Below, piece by piece: positions 22,365 to 28,275 of a DNA stretch of 28,275 nt (position 1 is its first letter; each line of letters opens with the position of its first letter). The position numbers and the translations under genes were made by a program. Source of the stretch: a virus. The notes under the pieces were generated by a model, which saw nothing but the letters and a program-made list of their open reading frames with translations, was not told the origin of the DNA and searched no databases. Where the stretch lies: the IMG/VR virus record IMGVR_UViG_3300047370_000299, positions 1 through 28,275 of that record. One strand, 5' to 3'.

Positions 22365-23321
22365 ATGAGCATTGTATTCGAAACACTACAGTTACATCTA
22401 CCGTCTAAGAAGAAAACTACTCCAAGTGGTTGGACTTCTTTCAATGCACCCTGTTGTGTACACAATGGAACCAATGCTGACAAAAGACAACGTGGCGGAC
22501 TAATCAATAACGGTGAAGGTGGTATAAGTTATCATTGTTTCAACTGTGGCTTCAAAGCAAGTTGGGTTCCAGGCAGACAGTTAAGTTATAAAATGCGTAA
22601 ACTGTTTCAATGGTTGAACACACCCGATGACGTAATTACTAAACTTGCTCTACAGTGTTTACAAATTGCAGAAGTAGGCATGAGTGACATAGAAGTAAAA
22701 CTGCCTAAGTTTGATAAGAAAGAATTACCCAAAGACAGTAAGCCTATCGGCAAAGACACACCCATAGAAGTTATACAGTATCTACAATCAAGAAACTTAT
22801 ACTTGGAAGATTATAACTTTCATTGGTCACCAGAATTAAAAGACAGAATCATTGTTCCGTTCTATCACAAAAAAGAAATAGTAGGATACACTGCACGTAA
22901 GATCAAAGATGGTAATCCAAAATATCTAAGTGATCAACAACCTGGATATGTATTCAATCTTGATGCACAAGATTATAATCGTGTACATACTATAGTTGTA
23001 GAAGGTCCTTTTGATGCTATTGCAGTAGAAGGCTGTGCATTGCTTGGTAGCGAAGTCAAAGATCAACAGGCCATGCTCCTTAATAGTTTAAATACAAATA
23101 AGATAGTTGTGCCAGACAGAGATGAGGCAGGTGCTAAACTTGTAGAACAAGCAATCGAACTTGGTTGGAGTATTAGTATGCCGGAATGGGGCGACAACAT
23201 CAATGACGTCAATGACGCTATAAAAGCATATGGTAAAATTTATACACTGTATTCAATTGTATCATCAAGTGAAAAGAATGAATTAAAAATTAAACTACGG
23301 AGTAAAAAATGGTTTGGTTAA
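22365..23321 (+). CDS. 61: T4 gp61-like DNA primase
   Basis: This 318-residue protein is near the length of T4 gp61 (342). It makes RNA primers for lagging-strand synthesis together with the gp41 helicase. The N-terminal zinc-binding part has C30/C31, H33, C58 and C61 (APCCVHNG and HCFNCGF). A TOPRIM core follows: VVEGPFDAIA with E213, and IVVPDRDEAG with D251 and D253; GDNINDVNDAI is the third acidic site. IIVPFYHKKEIVGYTARKI is also usual in this family. It starts directly at the expected transcript start of an early promoter. The next ATG is far downstream, so this start is firm. A 40-residue gene overlaps its end. Confidence 0.9.
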   Translation: MSIVFETLQLHLPSKKKTTPSGWTSFNAPCCVHNGTNADKRQRGGLINNGEGGISYHCFNCGFKASWVPGRQLSYKMRKLFQWLNTPDDVITKLALQCLQIAEVGMSDIEVKLPKFDKKELPKDSKPIGKDTPIEVIQYLQSRNLYLEDYNFHWSPELKDRIIVPFYHKKEIVGYTARKIKDGNPKYLSDQQPGYVFNLDAQDYNRVHTIVVEGPFDAIAVEGCALLGSEVKDQQAMLLNSLNTNKIVVPDRDEAGAKLVEQAIELGWSISMPEWGDNINDVNDAIKAYGKIYTLYSIVSSSEKNELKIKLRSKKWFG

Positions 23322-23431
23322 AAAAGGTATGGGGTAAGATCACAAAGCCTTATTGTGATTGGAAAGAGAAACGCAGAATGAAGAAGCGTATCGAAGAACT
23401 TAAAAAAAGGGATCCGTTTATCTACAAGTAA
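23309..23431 (+). CDS. Tiny basic protein after primase (40 aa)
   Basis: The ORF begins MVWLKKVWGKITKPYCDW and runs through EKRRMKKRIEELKKRD. It overlaps the primase end by 13 nt. GGAG in CTACGGAGTAAAAA is a strong ribosome binding site 7 nt from the ATG, which argues that it is a real gene. It has an amphipathic N-terminus with three tryptophans and a charged helix. The next gene starts 1 nt after its stop. The function is unknown. Confidence 0.6.
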   Translation: MVWLKKVWGKITKPYCDWKEKRRMKKRIEELKKRDPFIYK

Positions 23432-23432
23432 A

Positions 23433-23678
23433 ATGATTATGACAGAGTTAACTAAAGGCATTGTGAATGTTGTAAAAGATACCTTGGACGAAAGTTTATT
23501 ACTCGCCATTATATTTTTTATTGGACATATTATAATAGCAATGATTGTTGTAAGTGCTATCACAGGTGCAAGTATCTGGGAAGCAGGAGCAGTTGCAATA
23601 ATAGAACCAGCAATTAATTCTGTATGGTTTTACATACTACACAAGATTTGGAAACGTTACCGCGGAGGTAAAAAATGA
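23433..23678 (+). CDS. DUF2061-like membrane protein
   Basis: This 81-residue protein has two hydrophobic segments: LLLAIIFFIGHIIIAMIVVS (about 22-41) and, after SIWEAGAVAII, NSVWFYILHKIWKRYRGGKK. The pattern of a glycine/alanine turn, then (W)EAGAVAIIEPxINxVWFYxLHKIW, matches the small DUF2061 membrane family, whose members end in a YYxHExxW-like helix. The function is unknown. The ATGA overlap with the carbamoyltransferase gene indicates co-expression. Confidence 0.6.
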   Translation: MIMTELTKGIVNVVKDTLDESLLLAIIFFIGHIIIAMIVVSAITGASIWEAGAVAIIEPAINSVWFYILHKIWKRYRGGKK

Positions 23679-24664
23679 TAATTTGGGGAATGGTAGGTAA
23701 CAGTCATGATGCATCATTGGCTGTGTTCAAAAAGGAAGATGACAAGTTAGAATTGTTGTGGGCGGCACTGAGTAAGGACTTCAGTAACGTTGATAACGAT
23801 CCGCACTTCAATCATACTATTATTGAAGTTGCAAGAAAGAACTTCGGTGAACCACATCACGTTGTTTGGTATGAACGTCCTATGTTAAAAAGCATTAGAC
23901 AGTTGTGGGCAGGTCAAGGTTGGTTGTTTGACGAAAACAATATTAAAAAATATTTAAAGCAGTGGAACGTTAATGTTCCTATATACACTGTATCACATCA
24001 CGAATCACATGCGGCATATGGTTATTACACCAGTGGTTGGAATCACGGTAACATAATTTGTATAGACAGCATTGGAGAGTTTGAAACACTAACAATGTGG
24101 AAAGGTGAGTCAGATTCACTAACAAAGATTAACAGTCAAAGTTATCCTAACAGTTTAGGACTTTGGTACAGTGCAATGACACAACGTTTAGGTTATGAAC
24201 CTAACAAACAAGAAGCAGTAGTTTGTACACTTGCAAAGTCAGGTAGTCCATACAAGTATAAACAACGGTTATACGATGACTTCTTTGATGTATCGTTTGA
24301 TCCATTATGTAATATCAAGTTCAAGGAGAACTGCCATAGAGGATTAAATTGGTGGGCACCAGAGATTAAGGATATTGATAACCTTGCGGCGGCTGTACAA
24401 CATGTATTTGAAGAACTATGTCTTAACCTTACATCGAGCATACAGTTTAATAATCCAAGTTTCAATCTTGCTGTAACAGGAGGTTGTGCTTTGAATCGAG
24501 ACGCAATGAACAAGGTTAGAAAGAACTGGAAAGGTTTTTGGATTCCACCCAATCCAGGTGATCCAGGATCATGTATTGGTGCTGTATTGGCTTTGGAGAA
24601 AAAACATATTGACTTTAATGAAGAAGTATGGTATAATAGTAGAACTAAAAAAGGATTATCTTGA
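23675..24664 (+). CDS. Carbamoyltransferase, N-terminal domain only
   Basis: This 329-residue protein belongs to the TobZ/NodU carbamoyltransferase family, which adds a carbamoyl group to sugars, antibiotics or other hydroxyl groups using carbamoyl adenylate. GNSHDASLAV (8-17) and SHHESHAAYGYY (107-118) carry the metal-binding histidines. SLGLWYSAMTQRLGY and LAVTGGCALN are the other Kae1-like ATP-site blocks. The usual C-terminal domain (total about 550-600 residues) is absent, so it may pair with another protein or do part of the reaction. It lies between gp61 and gp41, and its 3' end contains the gp41 promoter. It could modify a nucleotide or a glycan; neither is proven. Confidence 0.8.
   Translation: MIIWGMVGNSHDASLAVFKKEDDKLELLWAALSKDFSNVDNDPHFNHTIIEVARKNFGEPHHVVWYERPMLKSIRQLWAGQGWLFDENNIKKYLKQWNVNVPIYTVSHHESHAAYGYYTSGWNHGNIICIDSIGEFETLTMWKGESDSLTKINSQSYPNSLGLWYSAMTQRLGYEPNKQEAVVCTLAKSGSPYKYKQRLYDDFFDVSFDPLCNIKFKENCHRGLNWWAPEIKDIDNLAAAVQHVFEELCLNLTSSIQFNNPSFNLAVTGGCALNRDAMNKVRKNWKGFWIPPNPGDPGSCIGAVLALEKKHIDFNEEVWYNSRTKKGLS
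24609..24637 (+). promoter_or_regulatory. Sigma70-type early promoter for gp41
   Basis: TTGACT (24609-24614), 17 nt, TATAAT (24632-24637), within the end of the carbamoyltransferase gene. The start should be near 24644, giving a 20-nt leader with AAGGA (24651-24655) 8 nt before the ATG at 24664. The -35 hexamer and spacing equal those of the other early promoters. Confidence 0.75.
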
Positions 24665-26070
24665 TGAATAAAGAGTATGGTTATGATGTGCAGAAAGTAT
24701 ATCTGCAAATGATGTTGAGCGATGCACAATCTTTTGTGCGTTGTCAAACTATCTTTGATCATACTTTATTCGATCGCAAATTACAACCAGCGGCAGAGTT
24801 TATGAACAACTATGTTGCAGAACACAATGCATTGCCTACAGAAGAAATGGTTAATGCAAGTTGTCAAACTGATCTTAAGATTCCAGAAGGACTACGTGAA
24901 GAACACTATGATTGGTTATTGCAAGAGTTTGAAACGTTTACAAGACACAAAGGACTTGAACGTGCAATACTTGAAAGTGCAGAACTACTTGAAAAAGGTG
25001 AGTATGGTCCTGTAGAAGACAAGGTCAAGAACGCAATCCAGGTAGGACTACAAAAGGACTTAGGTATTGATTACTTTGATAATCCTAAAGCAAGACTGCT
25101 TGGACTAAAAGATAACAATGGACAAGTAAGCACAGGTTGGAACACACTTGATAGAAAACTGTTTGGCGGATTCAATAGAGGAGAACTAAACATCTTTGCA
25201 GGTGGATCAGGAGCAGGTAAGAGTTTGTTCTTGGCAAACTTGGGTGTGAACTGGGCATTGAATGGAATGAATGTTTGTTATCTAACTTTTGAATTGAGTG
25301 AGGCATTGGTAGCAATGCGTGTTGATAGTATGTTCACAGACATTCCAACTAAAGAAATATTTAAGGATCTTGATGGCGTTGAGATGAAGGTTAAACTAAT
25401 TGGTAAGAAGGCTGGAGCATTCCAAGTCAAGTATATGCCAAGTGGTAAGAACGCAAACGACATTAGAAGTTATTTGAAAGAGTATGAGATTAAAACAGGA
25501 CGTAAGATTGATGTACTGTTGGTTGACTACTTAGACTTGATGATGCCTATGAGTAGAAAGGTATCGCCAAGTGATTTGTTTATTAAAGATAAATTTGTAT
25601 CTGAAGAACTACGTAACCTTGCAATGGAATTAGGTTGTGTGTTTGTAACTGCGGCACAGTTGAATAGAGGTGCGGTAGAAGAAATAGAATTTGATCATTC
25701 GCACATCAGTGGTGGACTATCTAAGATACAAACAGCAGATAACGTGATTGGTATCTTTACAAGTAGAGCAATGCGTGAACGTGGTAGATATCAGATACAA
25801 CTTATGAAAACAAGAAGCAGTAGTGGTGTTGGTGCAAAGATAGATTTAGAATTTGACATTGATAGTTTGCGTATTAGAGATCTTGAAGAAGATGATGACA
25901 CATCAAACTATTCAAGCAGTACAGGTAGTTCGGTACTAAAAGGTTTACAAAGAACAACTGATACATCAGAACCACCAGAGCCCGATGCAGGTGATCCTGT
26001 CAAAAAGATAAGAGCAGATACTGACAGTACCAAACTAAGACAGTTCATTGGAAACCTTGGCAATGATTAA
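24664..26070 (+). CDS. 41: T4 gp41-like replicative DNA helicase (DnaB family)
   Basis: This is 468 residues from the ATG at 24664 (TGATG overlap with the upstream stop); T4 gp41 has 475. It is the ring helicase that works with the gp61 primase. The N-terminal helical part spans about 1-130. The RecA core has GWNTLDRKLFGGFNRGEL, Walker A GGSGAGKS at 180-187, LTFELSE after it, and a Walker-B-like VLLVDYLDLM. FVTAAQLNRGAV, then HISGGLSKIQTADNVIGI complete the DnaB-type core. The tail is acidic and serine-rich. A TTG at 24661 is in frame but less likely. An oxygenase gene overlaps the end by 8 nt. Confidence 0.93.
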   Translation: MNKEYGYDVQKVYLQMMLSDAQSFVRCQTIFDHTLFDRKLQPAAEFMNNYVAEHNALPTEEMVNASCQTDLKIPEGLREEHYDWLLQEFETFTRHKGLERAILESAELLEKGEYGPVEDKVKNAIQVGLQKDLGIDYFDNPKARLLGLKDNNGQVSTGWNTLDRKLFGGFNRGELNIFAGGSGAGKSLFLANLGVNWALNGMNVCYLTFELSEALVAMRVDSMFTDIPTKEIFKDLDGVEMKVKLIGKKAGAFQVKYMPSGKNANDIRSYLKEYEIKTGRKIDVLLVDYLDLMMPMSRKVSPSDLFIKDKFVSEELRNLAMELGCVFVTAAQLNRGAVEEIEFDHSHISGGLSKIQTADNVIGIFTSRAMRERGRYQIQLMKTRSSSGVGAKIDLEFDIDSLRIRDLEEDDDTSNYSSSTGSSVLKGLQRTTDTSEPPEPDAGDPVKKIRADTDSTKLRQFIGNLGND

Positions 26071-26605
26071 GATAGTAGACGATGTATTTCCCGAATGGCT
26101 ACTAACCACAATCCAACAGAGCATATCAAATTGTAAGCAGTGGGAGTATGGCAGGGTAAAGAGTGCATACGAAGATGAGTACGAAAACTATTACAACTGT
26201 GTGCTTTGGCACAAGAACTATCCTGAAATGGAAGATCCACTAAAAGGTTTATCAAACGTAATGGCAAGTTGTTTTGCACTTGAACTATTACCCAACGGAC
26301 CAAAACAACTTGAGGTACTAAGACTAAATGGTACGACACCATCAAGTAAACAATACCCACATCGAGATTGCGATATGATCGCAGATGACACAGAACGATT
26401 GAAGAGTATTGTATGGTGGCCCTTTGGCAGTGACGGAGACCTCCGTTTCTGGGAACAGCAAGTTGACATAGTCAATCCTTCACAGGTCGTGGAGTACAAA
26501 CCCAATCGTGCTGTGATATTTGATTCAAGCATTCCGCATGCCGGCAATCCACCCTCTGATTGGCCCATGCGTGTTAGCATCAACAGTGTTTGGAAATTAA
26601 CCTAA
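26063..26605 (+). CDS. 2OG-Fe(II) oxygenase
   Basis: This is 180 residues from the ATG at 26063; a TTG at 26048 would add five residues. The N-terminus IKIVDDVFPEWLL is typical of small phage oxygenases. H and D ligands lie in YPHRDCD, the strand SIVWWPFGSDGDLRFW follows, the distal histidine is in FDSSIPHAGNPP, and the arginine is in MRVSINSVW. All motif positions are intact. It follows gp41 with an 8-nt overlap and probably shares its transcript. The substrate is unknown. Confidence 0.8.
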   Translation: MIKIVDDVFPEWLLTTIQQSISNCKQWEYGRVKSAYEDEYENYYNCVLWHKNYPEMEDPLKGLSNVMASCFALELLPNGPKQLEVLRLNGTTPSSKQYPHRDCDMIADDTERLKSIVWWPFGSDGDLRFWEQQVDIVNPSQVVEYKPNRAVIFDSSIPHAGNPPSDWPMRVSINSVWKLT

Positions 26606-26792
26606 AAACAAAAATATTAAACATCGTGGGTAAAAATGCCACCCTGCGACAGACGTCTTAAATGCACGAAAATCACCCCTAAATGGCTCTTATTTGTCGA
26701 CTTAACAGGTTTCGCATACATTTGTACTCTTTTAGTGTTTTTACACGAGCAACGGTGTTTTAACCGCTTTTAACACCCCTATTAAGTACGCA
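26606..26792 (+). other. Intergenic stretch between gp41/oxygenase and late genes
   Basis: This 187-nt gap is the longest within the gene array. It contains a possible 45-codon ORF at 26636-26773, whose product has one hydrophobic stretch (WLLFVDLTGFAYICTLLVFL), but no good ribosome binding site. It also has a GGTGTT/AACACC inverted repeat (26754-26777) without a T-run. The composition appears less A-rich than the neighbours. It marks the switch from the replication block to the late block and may hold a terminator or regulatory signal that I cannot define. Confidence 0.3.
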
Positions 26793-26800
26793 TATAAATA
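26793..26800 (+). promoter_or_regulatory. Perfect T4-type late promoter box TATAAATA
   Basis: The exact T4 late consensus. Its last base is also the A of an ATG at 26800, while a second in-frame ATG at 26806 lies exactly where the late start site is expected (5 nt between). The late transcript would therefore begin with the second ATG and be leaderless. Confidence 0.75.
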
Positions 26801-26805
26801 TGTTT

Positions 26806-27387
26806 ATGCAAGACTTTATTAAAACATGGGACAACGAATTGGATACGGAATACTGTCAATCTGTGATTGATTATTACAATCAACAACAGGGTACACGTAT
26901 ACTGAATCGCCAAACTGCAAATGAACAAGCACCAAAATTAAACAAGGACGGTGCTATGCTCTATGACGAAGGGGAGACTGGTACTTTTGCCCTCAGCATG
27001 AATAAACTACTCAAACCTTATTATGATTGCATACACAGATGTGTAGATGATTATGTCAGCGAGTTTGGTATATTTGAAAATGTCAATCCCATACAGTTGA
27101 GTCACAGCATTAAAATACAGCATACTCGTCCCAGTGAAGGTTATCACATATGGCACTGTGAACATGCGAGTAGGGACACAGGACAGCGTGCCATACTTGC
27201 AATGGTTTACTTAAACACCGTTGAACAAGGAGGTGAAACTGAATTTTTATATCAGAGCCGTAGGATTGATGCCCGAGCTGGGCGAGTCATGTTTTGTCCC
27301 GCAGGATATACACATACCCACAGAGGTAACCCACCATTGACCGGCGACAAGTATTGTATCACTACTTGGCTCGAATTTACTCACTAA
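26806..27387 (+). CDS. 2OG-Fe(II) oxygenase (prolyl-hydroxylase-like, HxE variant)
   Basis: This is 193 residues from the ATG at 26806; the ATG at 26800 would add MF. The metal motif is YHIWHCEHAS, with H117 and E119 replacing the usual HxD. The family strand MVYLNTVEQGGETEF follows. The distal block FCPAGYTHTHRGNPP holds the third ligand (H170 or H172), and K182 in DKYCITTW takes the place of the arginine that holds 2-oxoglutarate. I have seen this HCE, THTHRGNPP combination as typical of a marine-phage oxygenase group. It has its own perfect late promoter and precedes the PAAR region, so it may act on virion proteins late in infection. Confidence 0.85.
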   Translation: MQDFIKTWDNELDTEYCQSVIDYYNQQQGTRILNRQTANEQAPKLNKDGAMLYDEGETGTFALSMNKLLKPYYDCIHRCVDDYVSEFGIFENVNPIQLSHSIKIQHTRPSEGYHIWHCEHASRDTGQRAILAMVYLNTVEQGGETEFLYQSRRIDARAGRVMFCPAGYTHTHRGNPPLTGDKYCITTWLEFTH

Positions 27388-27390
27388 ATA
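27383..27390 (+). promoter_or_regulatory. Late-promoter-like box ACTAAATA
   Basis: It overlaps the stop of the oxygenase gene. CTAAATA is the variant I recall for marine T4-like late promoters. The ATG at 27395 follows after 4 nt rather than 5, so transcription would start within or next to the start codon. It probably drives the small gene and the PAAR gene. Confidence 0.5.
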
Positions 27391-27394
27391 CAGT

Positions 27395-27613
27395 ATGCAC
27401 CGTTTTGTTATAATGAGGAATGGCGAACTCGAGACATACACACAATGGGAAGATATCCCACAAGTGTTTGAACACGTGATCGAATTTGCACCCACTATGC
27501 CAGAACCACCGCACACTGAACAACAACATCAAGAGATGGGTCAGTGGAACACAAGATTACAAGAACTTGTAAAGAGGGAGAGAGATTATGCCAGCAGTAA
27601 CAAGAATAGGTGA
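27395..27613 (+). CDS. Small unknown protein next to the PAAR gene
   Basis: This 72-residue protein begins MHRFVIMRNGELETYTQWED, followed by a proline-rich APTMPEPPHTEQQ stretch and a helix (WNTRLQELVKRERDY). I do not recognise a family. It overlaps the PAAR gene by 26 nt. Expression from a late box and proximity to PAAR suggest a baseplate or virion assembly role, which is inference only. Confidence 0.55.
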   Translation: MHRFVIMRNGELETYTQWEDIPQVFEHVIEFAPTMPEPPHTEQQHQEMGQWNTRLQELVKRERDYASSNKNR

Positions 27614-27878
27614 CGCCGACGTCGATCACTGTAGTGGAATGACAAGAGCAGTAGGCTCTCCGAATGTATTTGCCAACAACATACCTGTGTCAAGACAGGG
27701 CGATGACAACACTGGTCATCTGTTACCGGGTGTGCCATGTCCAAGTCACTCAGCACCAATTGAAGTGGGCAGTCCCACAGTTATCACCAACAATGTAGGA
27801 ACGGGAAGAGTAGGAGATGCTATCGCAGGCTGTACGAGTGTAGCCGCGGGTAGTCCAAATGTTTTTGCTGGTCCTTAA
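27588..27878 (+). CDS. PAAR-domain spike-tip protein (gp5.4-like)
   Basis: This 96-residue protein consists of PAAR repeats: MPAVTRIGDADVDHC, then GSPNVFANNIPVSRQGD with TGH, a central PCPSHSAPIEVGSPTVITNN, and a final VGDAIAGCTSVAAGSPNVF. Conserved H and C residues (H14, H44, H54, C82) should bind the structural metal. PAAR proteins cap the central spike of phage and type VI tails; in T4 this is gp5.4. GAGGGAGAGAG before the ATG is a good ribosome binding site. The length fits a stand-alone tip. The next gene is convergent. Confidence 0.9.
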   Translation: MPAVTRIGDADVDHCSGMTRAVGSPNVFANNIPVSRQGDDNTGHLLPGVPCPSHSAPIEVGSPTVITNNVGTGRVGDAIAGCTSVAAGSPNVFAGP

Positions 27879-27884
27879 TAAACA

Positions 27885-28079
27885 CTAACTGATAGTGCGC
27901 CAAGGCGTTGGTCTGCTGGCTCCAGTTTCCCACACAAGTTCTCCTGTTGAGATAACAGTACCAGTCATGAATCCTTTACCTCCGTTACTACCTATGTAAC
28001 GACAAGGCTTAACTGGCTCGCCCTTGTAGGTCTTTTGTATGTGTATACTCTGGACACCACGTTGTTTTATTCCTGCCAT
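27885..28079 (-). CDS. Small late minus-strand protein (64 aa)
   Basis: The 64-residue protein begins MAGIKQRGVQSIHIQKTYKG, has glycine-rich NGGKGFMTGTVISTGELVW, and ends TGASRPTPWRTIS. It is beta-rich and basic. No family is recognised. AAGGAAG lies about 5 nt before the ATG, and a CATAAATA late box stands 21 nt upstream on the same strand, which makes a real gene likely. It converges on the PAAR gene with 6 nt between stops. A small virion component is a reasonable guess. Confidence 0.6.
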   Translation of the reverse strand: MAGIKQRGVQSIHIQKTYKGEPVKPCRYIGSNGGKGFMTGTVISTGELVWETGASRPTPWRTIS

Positions 28080-28100
28080 AATACTTCCTTTTTTAAGAAG

Positions 28101-28108
28101 TATTTATG
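28101..28108 (-). promoter_or_regulatory. Minus-strand late promoter box CATAAATA
   Basis: Read on the minus strand the box differs from TATAAATA only at the first base. A late start near 28095 gives a 16-nt leader that holds AAGGAAG before the ATG at 28079. This is the leadered version of the late promoter layout. Confidence 0.6.
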
Positions 28109-28275
28109 ATATGTTGTATGCAGTTGAGCTTCTTACATATGACCTCACTGTTTTAAAAGGGTCTTTGTTACTTCATTAAGACGTGCTCTCGAACACTGTT
28201 TACAGTTGTATTTAAATGGTCAACGGTGTAGATCGTGTATAATGGTGTGTTTATAGGTGATTTGTAGTAAACTAT
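28109..28275. other. Non-coding right end of window
   Basis: No ORF of useful length is seen on either strand in these 167 nt. A TATAAT at 28238-28243 could be the -10 of a rightward promoter, but there is no TTGACT 17 nt upstream, unlike the five early promoters. A minus-strand TTTAAATA box lies at 28209-28216 but has no gene directly below it. The stretch is probably a divergent regulatory region that serves a gene beyond the window. Confidence 0.35.

Noticed and set aside
24193-24762. 189-codon minus-strand ORF opposite the carbamoyltransferase gene
   Set aside because: It is a shadow of a well-supported gene, with no family motif and no ribosome binding site.
26636-26773. 45-codon ORF in the intergenic gap
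   Set aside because: It has a hydrophobic stretch but no ribosome binding site or coupling, so it is mentioned only in the intergenic entry.
26754-26777. GGTGTT/AACACC inverted repeat before the perfect late box
   Set aside because: Pairing stops after 6 bp with mismatches inside, and no T-run follows; it is not supported as a terminator.
27883-27897. CACTA/TAGTG hairpin between the PAAR gene and the minus-strand gene
   Set aside because: The stem has only 5 bp and no T-run on either side, so it is too weak to call a terminator.
1-28275. tRNA genes, CRISPR arrays, insertion sequences or attachment sites
   Set aside because: I saw no cloverleaf, regularly spaced repeats, transposase or integrase, and almost all sequence is accounted for by genes.

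Overview
The window looks like part of the genome of a marine, AT-rich, T4-like myovirus, of the kind that infects SAR11 or other oligotrophic marine bacteria. The reasons are a set of T4-type replication genes (UvsW helicase, gp61 primase, gp41 helicase, a probable gp62 clamp-loader subunit), a PAAR spike-tip gene, near-total coding density with ATGA, GTGA and TAATG stop/start overlaps, and many auxiliary enzyme genes typical of marine phages (2OG-Fe(II) oxygenases, radical SAM enzymes, glycosyltransferases). The host assignment is inference.

Layout. (1) 1-12096 is an auxiliary metabolism and glycan region. It holds two 2OG oxygenases, an aminotransferase-like PLP protein, a glycine/inosamine-type amidinotransferase, a radical SAM enzyme and a glycosyltransferase-like protein. 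A three-gene minus-strand block follows (degenerate oxygenase, unknown protein, second radical SAM). Next come a nucleotidyltransferase-cupin fusion, two DxD glycosyltransferases and three mutually related GT-B-like proteins. (2) 12079-19369 carries an unknown protein paired with UvsW, a methyltransferase, two more oxygenases, tiny ORFs, a gp62-like protein and an SGNH hydrolase. (3) 19371-21150 carries a zinc-finger protein and a chain of small genes that ends in a 186-residue miniature relative of the DnaE (C-family) polymerase. (4) 21151-22329 is a divergent pair: a minus-strand unknown and a structural protein. (5) 22330-26605 carries gp61, small proteins, a truncated carbamoyltransferase, gp41 and an oxygenase. 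(6) 26606-28275 holds an intergenic stretch, an oxygenase, a small protein, the PAAR protein, a minus-strand late gene and non-coding sequence.

Regulation can be read from the DNA. Five host-type promoters share the same form, TTGACT, exactly 17 nt, then TATAAT or TACAAT. They stand before the UvsW pair, gp62, the cluster containing the mini-DnaE, gp61 and gp41, so they define an early replication regulon. A second class, T4-late-like xxTAAATA boxes, stands before the oxygenase/glycan genes, the amidinotransferase and the virion genes. At four of these late boxes an ATG begins exactly where the T4 late start site is expected, five bases past the box, with no Shine-Dalgarno sequence. Two of the early promoters have the same geometry. 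This predicts leaderless mRNAs in both promoter classes.

The most unusual items are the mini-DnaE, the leaderless promoter/start fusions, the amidinotransferase/aminotransferase/carbamoyltransferase set that recalls aminocyclitol antibiotic chemistry, the nucleotidyltransferase-cupin fusion, the GT-B triplication and the oxygenase that has lost its iron ligands.
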